Assembly: GCA_963923455.1 (NCBI GenBank)
Contig: CAWULT010000038.1
Location: forward strand, 1-38,603
Reading direction: 5' to 3'
Source: CAWULT01 sp963923455
GTDB lineage: Bacteria; Acidobacteriota; Vicinamibacteria; Vicinamibacterales; UBA2999
Length of the DNA stretch: 38,603 nt
This document shows positions 9,936 through 17,573 of the stretch, one piece after another. The position numbers and the translations under genes were made by a program. Each line of letters opens with the position of its first letter. Positions within the stretch are counted from its first letter, which is position 1. The notes below the pieces were generated by a model, which saw nothing but the letters and a program-made list of their open reading frames with translations, was not told the DNA's origin and did not search any database.

Positions 9936-10715
9936 GTGAACGACGTCCACGAGATCTACGCCGTCAAGTACGGCCACCACGACCGGCGCTCGCACGAGAA
10001 CTTCCTGGGCGGCGATCTGCACGACGTCCTGCAGCCACTCGCCTACTTCGTCTGGCTGATCAAGGGCCCCGCGGGGACCTGGCTGCTCGACACGGGGTTC
10101 GACCAGGCGATGGCGGCCAAGCGCAAGCGGCACATCACGCACCCGATCGAGGAGGGCCTGACGGCGCTCGGCACCAAGCCCGACGAGGTGCCCAACGTCA
10201 TCATCAGCCACCTGCACTACGACCACGCGGGCAACCACGACCTGTTTCCACGGGCACGCTACCACCTGCAGGACGTGGAGATGGCGTACTCGACCGGCCG
10301 GTGCATGTGCCACGCGCACATCCGCGTCCCGTTCGAGGTGGAGGACGTGACCTCCATGGTGCAGAAGGTGTTCGCGGACCGCGTGACCTTTCACGACGGC
10401 ACCGACCAGCTGGCCCCTGGCCTCACGGTGCACCACGTCGGCGGCCACTCCAAGGGCCTGCAGTGCCTGCGCGTGAAGACGCGGCGCGGCCACGTGGTGC
10501 TGGCGTCGGACGCCACGCACCTCTACGGTCACATCAACGAGGGCCGCGTGTTTCCGGTCACCTACAGCGTGGCCGAGACGCTGGAGGGCTACTCCACCAT
10601 CAAGCGCCTCGCCGATTCGCTGGACCACGTCATCCCCGGCCACGATCCCGACGTGCTGCGCCGCTATCCCGCGGCCGGGCCCGGCCTCGAGGACTGGGTC
10701 GTCCGCGTCGACTGA
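9936..10715 (+). CDS. MBL-fold metallohydrolase, N-acyl homoserine lactonase-like
   Basis: 259 aa with a GTG start 4 bp after the MFS stop. The dinuclear zinc signature HLHYDH is at residues 92-97 (H92, H94, D96, H97). Further ligands are H171 (GGHSKG), D192 (SDATH) and H236 (PGHDP). This full set matches the AHL-lactonase/AttM-like branch of the metallo-beta-lactamase fold, which opens lactone rings. In this setting it could open a lactone made by the neighbouring dehydrogenases or act in quorum quenching; the sequence does not decide. No signal peptide is visible, so it is cytoplasmic, which fits import by the upstream transporter. Confidence 0.85.
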   Translation: MNDVHEIYAVKYGHHDRRSHENFLGGDLHDVLQPLAYFVWLIKGPAGTWLLDTGFDQAMAAKRKRHITHPIEEGLTALGTKPDEVPNVIISHLHYDHAGNHDLFPRARYHLQDVEMAYSTGRCMCHAHIRVPFEVEDVTSMVQKVFADRVTFHDGTDQLAPGLTVHHVGGHSKGLQCLRVKTRRGHVVLASDATHLYGHINEGRVFPVTYSVAETLEGYSTIKRLADSLDHVIPGHDPDVLRRYPAAGPGLEDWVVRVD

Positions 10716-10787
10716 CGGGCGCGTCCGACGCGGGTCGGACGTGAGGTTTTGAACGCACTACGCCGCGCCGCCGCGGCCGGGGCTTGC

Positions 10788-11252
10788 ATGCCGTTCGAGT
10801 TCACCGCGCGCCGCCGGGTTGCCTTCGTCGATACGGACATGGCGGGCATCATGCACTTCTCCAACTACTTCCGGTTCATGGAAGCCGTGGAGCACGAGTT
10901 CGTCAAGTCGCTCGGCTTCCGCGCCATCATGACCGACGCCGACCCGCCCCTCGGCTGGCCGCGCGTCCACGCGGACTGCGATTTCCTCAGGCCCCTTCGC
11001 TTCGACGACGAGGTGGAGATCCAGCTGCTCGTCAAGGGCAGGACGCGCCGCACGGTCAGCTACGCCTTCCGCTTCCACCGAGTGGCCGAGGCCGAGGCAC
11101 GCGAGGAGGTCGCGCGGGGCACGCTGGTCGTCGCGTGCGTGACGTTCGACGGCGGCGCCATGCGCGCGGTGGAGATTCCGCCGGCACTCGCGGACCGCCT
11201 GGAGATCGCGCCGGCCGACGCCCTGCCACCGATGCGCTACTCGCGGCCCTGA
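10788..11252 (+). CDS. Acyl-CoA thioesterase, hotdog fold (4HBT/YbgC type)
   Basis: 154 aa from the ATG at 10788. A TTG 39 bp upstream is in frame but adds only an Ala/Arg-rich stretch unlike the family. The conserved N-terminal motif is VDTDMAGIMHFSNYFRFMEA with the catalytic-type Asp (D15 or D17), then VHADCDFLRPLRFDDEVEI as the central helix and strand. Family members hydrolyse acyl- or hydroxybenzoyl-CoA in the cytoplasm. It lies 72 bp after the lactonase-like gene on the same strand and may belong to the same transcription unit. It converges with the GNAT gene on the other strand. Confidence 0.85.
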   Translation: MPFEFTARRRVAFVDTDMAGIMHFSNYFRFMEAVEHEFVKSLGFRAIMTDADPPLGWPRVHADCDFLRPLRFDDEVEIQLLVKGRTRRTVSYAFRFHRVAEAEAREEVARGTLVVACVTFDGGAMRAVEIPPALADRLEIAPADALPPMRYSRP

Positions 11253-11292
11253 GCCGCGCCGTGACGCAACGGGCCCCTCGGGGCCATGGTCC

Positions 11293-11775
11293 TCAGCGAA
11301 AGCGCGCCAGCGCCTCTCCACTGAGCCGGCAGATCTGCCACTCGCGCAACCGGGTAGCCCCCATCGACTCGTAGAACGCGATGGCCGGTGCGTTCCAGTC
11401 CAGCACCGACCACTCCATCCGCCCGCATCCGAGCTGATTGGCGAGCCGGGCCAGGTGCACCAGCAGGGCCTTGCCGTGGCCGCGCCCGCGGTACTCGGGC
11501 TTCACGAACAGGTCCTCGAGATACAGCCCCGGCTTCCCCAGGAACGTCGAGTAGTTGAAGAAATAGAGCGCGAAGCCCACCGGCCGACCGTCCGCCCAAG
11601 CCAGCACGCAGTGCGCGTGCGGCGCGGTGCCGTCCTCCGGGAACAGCGAACGCCGGAGCCGGTCCTCGGTCACCTCGACCAGATCGAGCATCCGCTCGTA
11701 CTCGGCCAGGCCCTTGATCAGGTCGAGGATGACGGGCACGTCCGCGGGTCCGGCCGGGCGAATCGTCGGGCTCAT
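11293..11775 (-). CDS. GNAT-family N-acetyltransferase (SSAT-like)
   Basis: 160 aa. The fold is visible from end to end: IRPAGPADVPVILDLIKGLAEYERM as beta1-alpha1, then YFFNYSTFLGKPGLYLEDLFV. The acetyl-CoA pyrophosphate loop is YRGRGHGKALL at about residues 95-105, followed by WNAPAIAFYESMGA near the C-terminus. The YFFNYSTFLGKPGLYLEDLFV segment is typical of the spermidine/spermine acetyltransferase branch, so a polyamine or thialysine-like amine is a possible acceptor. It is cytoplasmic and appears monocistronic; the hydrolase at 11903-12751 lies about 130 bp upstream on the same strand. Confidence 0.88.
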   Translation of the reverse strand: MSPTIRPAGPADVPVILDLIKGLAEYERMLDLVEVTEDRLRRSLFPEDGTAPHAHCVLAWADGRPVGFALYFFNYSTFLGKPGLYLEDLFVKPEYRGRGHGKALLVHLARLANQLGCGRMEWSVLDWNAPAIAFYESMGATRLREWQICRLSGEALARFR

Positions 11776-11902
11776 CGTTCCCTTCTACAGGAGCCACGGT
11801 TCGAGCGCAATCGCGGGGCACCAGCGGCGCGCGTCTGCACTGCGATCGGTGCCATCATCCCCTCTGGGCCGTTCGGCTCGAACTCGACGCGGCGTACGGC
11901 CG

Positions 11903-12751
11903 CTACCAGACGTCCGCGTCGAAGAACGTGCCGATCGCCTCGACGAAGGCTGGCCGATTCTGCAGCCAGGGCACGTGCCCAGCCCTCGGAATGACGACGA
12001 CCTTGGCGTCCGGGAAGCGAGCGATCAGCCGGCCCGTGGTGTCGCCGTAGATGTCGTGCTCGCCGAAGGTGATGAGCACCGGCACCGTGGCCCGCCAGGA
12101 CAGGTCGCTCGCGCTGGCGGAGAGGGCCGCTCGACGGGTGGCGAACATCGGCTGACTGTGGACACCCGCCAGCCACTCCGGAGATGGAGCCGGGGCACTC
12201 TCCGGCGGGTCGAAATAGTTGCGCCACACGCGCGCCATCATCCGCCCGGCTGCGCGATCGCCCGGACGCCCGGGCAACAGCGCCAGCCCCTGATCCAGGC
12301 CCAGACGCATGAAGCCCGTGAGCCCACTGCGGCGTCGATTGTGGGCCATCACCGCGCGTTCCATCGCCTTCCAGTCGCTGCCGAGCCCGATGCTCGAGCT
12401 GCACAGGCACAGCTTCGCCACACGATCCGGATGCCGTGCCGCGTACAGCTGTGCCACTATGCCGCCCCACGAGTGTCCGAACACCGCCACCCGCTCGAGT
12501 CCGCAGGCACGCCGAACGGCGTCCACGTCGCCGACGTAGTCGTCCAGCGCGTACCGGCCCGAGTCGCAGGGCGATCGGCCCGTGCCTCGCTGATCGAAAC
12601 GGATGACGCGGTGCTTCGCCGCGAGGATGGCGGAGACGTCTGCCAGGTAGTCCGGCACTCCTGGCCCGCCGTGGAGAAGCAGGATCGCGTTCCCGGTCGT
12701 ACCTTCTTCGAAGACGGCAAGACGTGCGCCGGCCGACTGGACGAGTGACAT
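11903..12751 (-). CDS. Alpha/beta hydrolase, proline-iminopeptidase-like
   Basis: 282 aa from the ATG at 12751; a TTG 6 bp upstream is an alternative. Motifs are the oxyanion HGGPG (LLLHGGPGVPDY), the FDQRGTGRS strand, the nucleophile elbow GHSWGG, the acid in FGEHDIYGD and the base in RAGHVPWLQN. HGGPG plus DQRGxGRS is the mark of the S33 prolyl aminopeptidase branch, but many of its members are esterases or lactonases. No signal peptide is seen. It starts 14 bp after the stop of the frameshifted RibD/DHFR-like gene, so the two were probably one transcription unit. Confidence 0.85.
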   Translation of the reverse strand: MSLVQSAGARLAVFEEGTTGNAILLLHGGPGVPDYLADVSAILAAKHRVIRFDQRGTGRSPCDSGRYALDDYVGDVDAVRRACGLERVAVFGHSWGGIVAQLYAARHPDRVAKLCLCSSSIGLGSDWKAMERAVMAHNRRRSGLTGFMRLGLDQGLALLPGRPGDRAAGRMMARVWRNYFDPPESAPAPSPEWLAGVHSQPMFATRRAALSASASDLSWRATVPVLITFGEHDIYGDTTGRLIARFPDAKVVVIPRAGHVPWLQNRPAFVEAIGTFFDADVW

Positions 12752-12765
12752 CTCCAATTCCAGGC

Positions 12766-13343
12766 CTATCCGGCCTTCAAGGGCCCGGCCACTCTATACG
12801 TGCTGAAGATGACGCCGGACGGCATCGCGGTCGAGCTGACGAGCTCGAACGCGCGTGGCGGCGTTCCCGGCGCAAAGAAGCGCTTCCCCGTTCCCAACAG
12901 GACCGGATACACGACCAGCAGCACCTCGTCCGCGAGGCCGTGTTCGAGCAGCGGCGACGTCAACGTGGAGCTGCCCGACAGGATGAGGTCCGGGCCATCC
13001 TGCGACTTGATGCGGCGAACGCCCTCGACGAGGTCCGGCCCAACGGCCTCGCACGGGCCCCATTCGAGGCTGTCGGGACGGTGCGTCGCAACGAACTTCG
13101 TTGCCGCATTGAAGCGGTCCACGATCGGACTGCTCGGCGCCTTCGGCCAGAAGCCCGACCAGCTGTCGTAGGTGCGACGGCCAAGCAGCACTCGCCATGC
13201 GCGGCCATGATGGCGTCGCGGCCCGCAGGGGTGCGATAGGGCGCCGTCCAGTCGCTGTAGGGAAACTCGTCTTCGCCGGAAACCTGAACCACGCCGTCCA
13301 GCGAGATGTGTTCGGTGAGTTTGAGCTTTCTCATCGGAGTCAT
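12766..13343 (-). pseudogene. RibD C-terminal/dihydrofolate-reductase-like protein, single frameshift
   Basis: Two overlapping frames together give one protein of the dihydrofolate reductase/RibD_C family. The first frame starts at the ATG at 13343 (MTPMRKLKLTEHISLDGVVQ...DAIMAAHGE). The second carries LLGRRTYDSWSGFWP...DLILSGSSTLTSPLLEHGLADEVLLVVYPVLLGTGKRFF to a stop at 12766. The switch lies near 13189-13194. One missing base after GGCGA would restore the family pattern V-L-L-G-R-R-T-Y. The cause is a real one-base deletion or a sequencing error. If intact it would be about 192 aa. Proteins of this family occur as stand-alone reductases and in resistance contexts; the substrate is unknown. 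Confidence 0.82.
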
Positions 13344-13403
13344 TGTCTTCTGGACCGGCGCACGCTGGGCCCGGCCCGACGCTGTGATTGGACGGCCGTC
13401 CCT

Positions 13404-14417
13404 CTATCGTGCCGACCGATCGGTGCGACTGTAGCGGCGAACGCCCGCGGCCGATCCGGTCACGTAGATGTCATCACCCGTCGCACTCACGGCCATTCCG
13501 TGACCTGACGCACCGTCGACCGTCTCGATGACGCTGACCGACTTGGCATCCAGAATCCAGACCTTTGCGTTCAGCGTGTCGTCGACGTAGAGGCGATCGG
13601 CCGCGTCCACGGCCACGGCCTGCGGCGCGAACACCCCACCCGGCGGCCTCCACTGTGTCAGGTACGTGCCATCGCGATCGAAGAACTGCACGCGGCCGTC
13701 CGTGCACCGGGTCTCGGCCAGTCCACATCGATCAGCAACGATGATGCGACCGCTGCGGTCCTCGGCAATGCCATGGGGAATCCGAAACTCCCCTGGGCCC
13801 GTCCCCTTTCGCCCCCACGCCTTGACGAACTGGCCCTCCTTGGTGAACTTCACCACCCGCTGATTGCCGTACCCATCGGTGACGAACACGCTGTCGTCCG
13901 ACGCAACCAGCACGTTGGTTGGCTGGTCAAAGGTCTCCGGGGTGTCGCCCGACACGCCGACCTTGCCGAGCGTCATCAGCAACGTCCCATCCGCCTGGTA
14001 TTTCCTGACGACGTGTAGTTGCACGTCTGTCGTCCAGATGAACCCGCTCCGGTCGACATGGAAGCCATGGGCCTCCTTCGCTCGACCACCGGATCGCGGC
14101 TCCCATTCGCGGAGGTACATGCCCGCCGAGTCGAACAGCAGCACGCTGGCGGCCGGATCGTCGCCGGCCGGATGCGTCCCATTCGAGCACTGGATTGGGC
14201 AGCGACGGAACACGTACAAAAGGCCCGTCGAGTCGACGTCGAGCCAGGATACCCACCCCATCGACACTGAGGCGGGCACCTGGGGCCAGCCGACGAGGAG
14301 ACGATAGGAGGAGCCGGGGACCGGCAGCTGGCGAGACGCCGCAACGATGCTGACGCCCACCGCAACGATGGCGACGAACGTCGCTGCAACGAGTGTGCGC
14401 CAACGACACCACCCCAT
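13404..14417 (-). CDS. Exported NHL-repeat six-bladed propeller protein
   Basis: 337 aa from the ATG at 14417, which has GGAGG six bases upstream; a GTG at 14441 is in frame but would overlap that site. A hydrophobic segment (residues 7-28, TLVAATFVAIVAVGVSIVA) is a signal anchor or signal peptide. NHL blades follow, for example HGFHVDRSGFIWTTD, PTNVLVASDDSVFVTDGYGNQRVVKF, GEFRIPHGIAEDRSGRIIVADR and PQAVAVDAADRLYVDDTLNAKVWIL. The layout resembles the peptidyl-alpha-hydroxyglycine amidating lyase propeller, but catalysis cannot be claimed. The DUF6152-like gene lies 27 bp upstream on the same strand. Confidence 0.8.
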   Translation of the reverse strand: MGWCRWRTLVAATFVAIVAVGVSIVAASRQLPVPGSSYRLLVGWPQVPASVSMGWVSWLDVDSTGLLYVFRRCPIQCSNGTHPAGDDPAASVLLFDSAGMYLREWEPRSGGRAKEAHGFHVDRSGFIWTTDVQLHVVRKYQADGTLLMTLGKVGVSGDTPETFDQPTNVLVASDDSVFVTDGYGNQRVVKFTKEGQFVKAWGRKGTGPGEFRIPHGIAEDRSGRIIVADRCGLAETRCTDGRVQFFDRDGTYLTQWRPPGGVFAPQAVAVDAADRLYVDDTLNAKVWILDAKSVSVIETVDGASGHGMAVSATGDDIYVTGSAAGVRRYSRTDRSAR

Positions 14418-14444
14418 GACGTCCTCCGCGCGGCGTGTCACGCC

Positions 14445-14900
14445 CTACTGGCTCTTGCAGGCCGGCGGACTGTCCGTCTGCCAGCTCCAACTGTTGTCCA
14501 CACGGCGAATTCGGGACACGTCGACGAGGTTCGGGCCCCGGGAGTCCCCCTTGTACTCAGGGTACCTGGCGCGAATCTGCGCGGCGTCGCGCAACACATT
14601 GCCCGTGACCACGACGTGCGCGTCGAGAGTCAACGCCTCCTGCGCCGAGCTGGCGCCGAGGCGGTTCGTCACTTCCCGCAAGGAGATCCATTCGGCGTGA
14701 AACGTGGCACCGTCGTCGAGTTTCAGGTCGAAGAGAACGTGAGGCGCCTGCCATTCGATGTGTTCGATGCGGCCCTGCAGCGTGAGGCTCTTGCACGGAT
14801 CGTAGAACGTCGCATGGCTGTGATGCGCACGGACTGTGGGCACGGCCGCGCAGACGCAGAACGCCGCGGTCACCAGTTGAATCGTCAGGCGTGGCCTCAT
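14445..14900 (-). CDS. Exported DUF6152-like protein
   Basis: 151 aa. The signal peptide spans residues 1-25, ending TVRAHHSHATFYD. The mature N-terminus AHHSHATFYD, then LTLQGRIEHIEWQAPHVLFDLKLDDG, matches the pattern AHHSFxxEYDxxKPVxVxGxVxKVEWxNPHxxxxVDV of the DUF6152-like gene at 31423-31821, so the window has two divergent members. The function is unknown; the fold is probably a small OB-like beta barrel acting outside the cytoplasm (inference). The C-terminus CKSQ is extended relative to the other copy. It lies between the NHL gene and the membrane protein gene. Confidence 0.75.
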   Translation of the reverse strand: MRPRLTIQLVTAAFCVCAAVPTVRAHHSHATFYDPCKSLTLQGRIEHIEWQAPHVLFDLKLDDGATFHAEWISLREVTNRLGASSAQEALTLDAHVVVTGNVLRDAAQIRARYPEYKGDSRGPNLVDVSRIRRVDNSWSWQTDSPPACKSQ

Positions 14901-14948
14901 CTCCGCCTTCTCCCGGCGCCTGCCCTTGTGAGGATGGCCGTGCCCACG

Positions 14949-15488
14949 TCAGGCGGCACGTCGATAGTGCTCCCACGCCCATCCGACCAACGTCGCCGCC
15001 AAGAAGGGGTACGCGAAGAACGGCAGTGGCTCGGAGAGCGGAGTCAACGCCACGCCCGTGAAGATCTGGACTGCCACGACTCCAAAGAGCAGTGCGGCGA
15101 TGAATCCAGTGCCCCGGACGAGCACGGGCAGAGTCCGGGACGTGCTGACGAGCACCAGCGACGCAGCCCAAAGGCTGACGCCGGCCCCGAACGACGGGGC
15201 ACTGGCCTCAAGAGTCATGGCTGAGCCAGAGACGATCAAGGTCTCCCCGGCGACAAACACCAGGACTCCCGCCGCCGCGACCTCGTTCCCGCGGCGCCAG
15301 TGATGAACGGCAAGCAACGCAGACGCCACAATGAGCGAGGTGCCGTCCACTCCCCAGGCAAGCCCGCGGAGCGAAGCCGAGGGTGCAAACGTGCCTGCAA
15401 TGCCGAGCACCGCACCGATGACGAGTCCCAGAGATGCAACCACACGAACGCGCGCGTCGTTCTTTTCTGGTCCTTGAGAGTCCATCAT
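14949..15488 (-). CDS. Hypothetical membrane protein next to the distal attC
   Basis: 179 aa. Five or six hydrophobic segments are visible: VVASLGLVIGAVLGIAGTF, TSLIVASALLAVHHW, AAAGVLVFVAGETLIVSG, FGAGVSLWAASLVLVS, GFIAALLFGVVAVQIFTGV and FFAYPFLAATLVGWAW. I do not recognise the family. The start codon lies 20 bp after the distal attC (15508-15576) on the minus strand. It could therefore be the last cassette (without a recognisable attC of its own) or the first chromosomal gene beyond the array. Base composition is lower in GC than in the flanking core genes, as in the cassettes. Confidence 0.6.
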   Translation of the reverse strand: MMDSQGPEKNDARVRVVASLGLVIGAVLGIAGTFAPSASLRGLAWGVDGTSLIVASALLAVHHWRRGNEVAAAGVLVFVAGETLIVSGSAMTLEASAPSFGAGVSLWAASLVLVSTSRTLPVLVRGTGFIAALLFGVVAVQIFTGVALTPLSEPLPFFAYPFLAATLVGWAWEHYRRAA

Positions 15489-15507
15489 TGTCGTTGTCGC
15501 CTTTGCG

Positions 15508-15576
15508 GTCTAACGTGAGGCATCAGCTGCAGCGCCGGACGAGTTCACGCGCTGTCGGCTGCATGCCACGTTAGGC
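15508..15576 (-). other. attC site A (end of alpha/beta-hydrolase cassette)
   Basis: Bounded on the plus strand by GTCTAAC (15508-15514) and GTTAGGC (15570-15576). The arms TAACGTGAGGCATCAGCTG and, as reverse complement, TAACGTGGCATGCAGCCGA pair imperfectly. The right arm has an extra G (GCATGCAGC against GCATCAGC), which marks it as the R''/L'' side, so the site reads on the minus strand. It begins 8 bp after the hydrolase stop. Confidence 0.85.
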
Positions 15577-15584
15577 CTTGGGGA

Positions 15585-16616
15585 TCAATTGCGGCCCTCT
15601 CCCTCAACGCGGCTCCGGAGCCACGCGAGCACTCGGTCGGCGACCTCAAGGTTGTTGGTGTCCTGCATCAGCATGTGTGAGTTGCCACGAATACCAATGT
15701 CAGGAAGCACGAGTTGGCTAACACTCCCGCCCAGCCTGTTGACTGCCTCGCCGAAATCCCGGCACGCTTTCAGCCTCGGTCCCCAGCGAGGGGACGATTC
15801 CACGTAGTCGCCCCACAGGACCAACGCCGGTACGCTCGTGTAGCCCTTGGCGGCACTCACATCCGGACAGGCCGCTGGTTCGATCGAGACGATGGCGGCG
15901 ATGCCTTGGGAATTCAAGTCGACAACCTGGAACGGGTAGATACCGGACTGTGAGTGACTCACGAGCACCGTACGGCCCAGCCGAATGGCCAATTCAGAAA
16001 GCGCGACGACCGAAGGGTTCGGTGTCGGCAAGGACGTGTTCCAGTCGGGCACCATCTGCTTCCAGAACTCCGTGAGGCTTGCGACTGGAAAGCGCAGGCC
16101 AGGGTAGGTCTTCGAGTACTCGGGCCCGAAGCGAAAGACGTCCCACGCCGCCTCGCGACTTGCCCAAATCGTCGATGGAAGCCGGTCGGTAGGCGTCTTG
16201 CCGAGTGTAACGCTCGCGATTGCCGTCGCGTCGGAGGCCGACCGTCCCCGAGAGGCCTGATCGATCACGTACACGGGATAACCTCTACGAACGAGATACT
16301 CATCCCACCCCATGCGGCCATCTGGCGTCGTCTCCCAGGTCTTCCCGGTGAGACAGCAGCCATGCACCAGCACGAGCGACACGCCCCTGGCGCTTACCGG
16401 TATCTGATACCGGACATACACTTGGTCGACGGTAACGGTGCCACTCGTTGGCCAAGCCGGTCGAGTTGACAGTGCCTCCGACCGCAACTCGCGACCGCCG
16501 ACAAAGAAGCTTCCCTGTCGCGCGATCGTGAGTGGCCCGGATGGCTCTTGCGCTGCACTTGAAACGCTCAGCGCGATCACCACGGCCGCCGTCACGCCAA
16601 GCCAAGCCTTGCTCAT
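15585..16616 (-). CDS. Exported alpha/beta hydrolase encoded by an integron cassette
   Basis: 343 aa from the ATG at 16616, preceded by GGAGG four bases upstream. The signal peptide is residues 1-22 (VTAAVVIALSVSSAAQ). Fold features are LVLVHGCCLTGKTWE (oxyanion HGCC), YPVYVIDQASRGRS, the nucleophile elbow VLVSHSQSGIYP (GxSxxG variant S-H-S-Q-S-G), LVLWGDYVE as the acid region and RGNSHMLMQD as the catalytic His. This looks like the bacterial secreted esterase group with HGxxxTG-x-x-W-x-x-TPDGRxGW. The gene fills cassette 4, between attC C (42 bp upstream of its start) and attC A (8 bp after its stop), and follows array orientation. Substrate unknown. Confidence 0.85.
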   Translation of the reverse strand: MSKAWLGVTAAVVIALSVSSAAQEPSGPLTIARQGSFFVGGRELRSEALSTRPAWPTSGTVTVDQVYVRYQIPVSARGVSLVLVHGCCLTGKTWETTPDGRMGWDEYLVRRGYPVYVIDQASRGRSASDATAIASVTLGKTPTDRLPSTIWASREAAWDVFRFGPEYSKTYPGLRFPVASLTEFWKQMVPDWNTSLPTPNPSVVALSELAIRLGRTVLVSHSQSGIYPFQVVDLNSQGIAAIVSIEPAACPDVSAAKGYTSVPALVLWGDYVESSPRWGPRLKACRDFGEAVNRLGGSVSQLVLPDIGIRGNSHMLMQDTNNLEVADRVLAWLRSRVEGEGRN

Positions 16617-16657
16617 TCGTCCTCCGACCCCGCCATGCCGCCGAGCCCGTTCGAGAG

Positions 16658-16729
16658 GCCTGACGCCCGGCTTCAGCCGCGGCGGCCCATTGTGGCGCCG
16701 GCCGCCGACGGCTGCAAGCGATGTTAGGC
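16658..16729 (-). other. attC site C (end of toxin-antitoxin cassette)
   Basis: Plus-strand boundaries are GCCTGAC (16658-16664, one base off RYYYAAC) and GTTAGGC (16723-16729). The arms GGCTTCAGCCGCGGCGGC and GCTTGCAGCCGTCGGCGGC (reverse complement of the right) pair well, again with the extra G on the right arm, so the site reads on the minus strand. Confidence 0.82.
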
Positions 16730-16734
16730 TGCGC

Positions 16735-16763
16735 TTGCAAGTATGTCTGATGTGACATATACT
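16735..16763 (+). promoter_or_regulatory. Cassette-internal promoter and operator of the toxin-antitoxin pair
   Basis: A -35 box TTGCAA (16735-16740) and a -10 box TATACT (16758-16763) have ideal 17-bp spacing. An inverted repeat TATGTC (16742-16747) / GACATA (16754-16759) lies inside the promoter, as expected for autorepression by an antitoxin complex. The toxin ATG at 16772 is only 8 bp after the -10 box, so the transcript may be leaderless. Confidence 0.62.
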
Positions 16764-16771
16764 CCAATGTG

Positions 16772-17141
16772 ATGAGCCCGAGCGACAAACCACTGGTCTG
16801 GTTGCGCGGGGCCGTCACAACGCCGCCATTGGGCCAAGCGGCCAGAGTCGAGGCCGGGTTCCTCCTGCGGCGCCTGCAGCGTGGCGAGAGCTTGGGCCTG
16901 CCCCATTCCCCGGCCGATGCCGAGCCTGGGAGCGGCCTGCCATGAATTGCGCATCGTCGACCGTTCGGTCACGTGGCGAATCATGTACCACCTGCATGCC
17001 GAGGCGATCGTGATTCTTGACGTCTTCGCAAAGAAGACGGCCGGGACGCCGAAGTCCGTCATCGCCGAATGCCAGAAGCGACTCGCCGACTTCCAGCGGG
17101 TGATGCAGGGCCAGAAGGGAGCACGTCGTGCGCGTGGATAG
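16772..17141 (+). pseudogene. HigB/RelE-like (Gp49 family) toxin, frameshifted
   Basis: Read in two frames, the segment gives a complete toxin of about 122 aa. Frame one starts at the ATG at 16772 (MSPSDKPLVWLRGAVTTPP...LLRRLQRGESLGLPHS). The other frame continues RPMPSLGAACHELRIVDRSVTWRIMYHLHAEAIVILDVFAKKT, then VIAECQKRLADF. The family (phage-derived Gp49-like/HigB mRNA interferases) has exactly this order. The frame changes at a CCCC run (16908-16911) where three C would keep the frame. It is either a genuine inactivating insertion or a base-call error. The toxin gene precedes the antitoxin, as in HigBA systems, and overlaps it by 14 bp. Confidence 0.82.
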
Positions 17142-17460
17142 ACGCCGGAAGCTTGAACGGGCCGGGTGGGTCGTCGGCGAAGCCGGGGACTTCCTCGGAC
17201 TCTCGCCCGAGGAGCGCCAATTCGTCGAAGTGAAGCTGGCCCTCGCTGCCAGCGTGCGCCAACGGCGCGAGCGTCTCGGACTAACCCAACTCCAAGTGGC
17301 CGAACGCCTCGGGTCCAGCCAGTCGCGCGTGGCCAAGATGGAGGCGGCCGACCGCACCGTCAGTACGGATCTCTTGCTGAAGGCGCTGTTTCAACTTGGT
17401 GGAAGCCCGCGGGATGTGGCCAAGTTGCTGATTCCGAAGATTCGTGGTCGAGCAGCCTAA
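17128..17460 (+). CDS. XRE-family antitoxin (HigA-like)
   Basis: 110 aa with a GTG start inside the toxin's last codons. The helix-turn-helix is at about residues 42-95: VRQRRERLGLTQLQVAERLGSSQSRVAKMEAADRTVSTDLLLKALFQLG. The N-terminal part (VVGEAGDFLGLSPEERQFVEVKLALA) matches the family's usual leader, including the LSPEExxxVExK segment. It should neutralise the upstream toxin and repress the shared promoter at 16735-16763. The stop codon TAA (17458-17460) lies inside the R' heptamer of attC B. The pair is transcribed against array orientation, as a self-promoted cassette. It remains intact although the toxin is frameshifted. Confidence 0.86.
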   Translation: MRVDRRRKLERAGWVVGEAGDFLGLSPEERQFVEVKLALAASVRQRRERLGLTQLQVAERLGSSQSRVAKMEAADRTVSTDLLLKALFQLGGSPRDVAKLLIPKIRGRAA

Positions 17461-17528
17461 CGTAGCCGCTTCAGCCGCGGCGCCTCACACCCGCACAACG
17501 CGGCGTCGGCTGCAAGCGCCTGTTCGGC
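17455..17528 (-). other. attC site B (end of secreted-protein cassette)
   Basis: Plus-strand boundaries are GCCTAAC (17455-17461) and GTTCGGC (17522-17528, one base off GTTRRRY). The arms GCTTCAGCCG and GCTTGCAGCCG (reverse complement of right) pair with the extra G on the right arm, so it reads on the minus strand. It overlaps the last codon and stop of the antitoxin gene on the plus strand. Confidence 0.85.
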
Positions 17529-17573
17529 GGCACCCACTTGGCATGCAGTCGCCCCCCACCCTGAAAGGTCTTA

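Noticed and set aside
11272..11285. GGCCCC/GGGGCC hairpin between the thioesterase and GNAT genes
   Set aside because: The loop is only 2 nt if fully paired and there is no T run; such palindromes are frequent at this GC content.
13404..14417. NHL protein as a true peptide-amidating lyase
   Set aside because: The propeller resembles that family, but the catalytic and metal ligands cannot be verified by eye.
14895..14960. Possible fifth attC after the membrane protein gene (GCCTGAC overlapping its stop on the minus strand)
   Set aside because: No matching GTTRRRY heptamer or complementary arm was found within the expected distance; at most a remnant.
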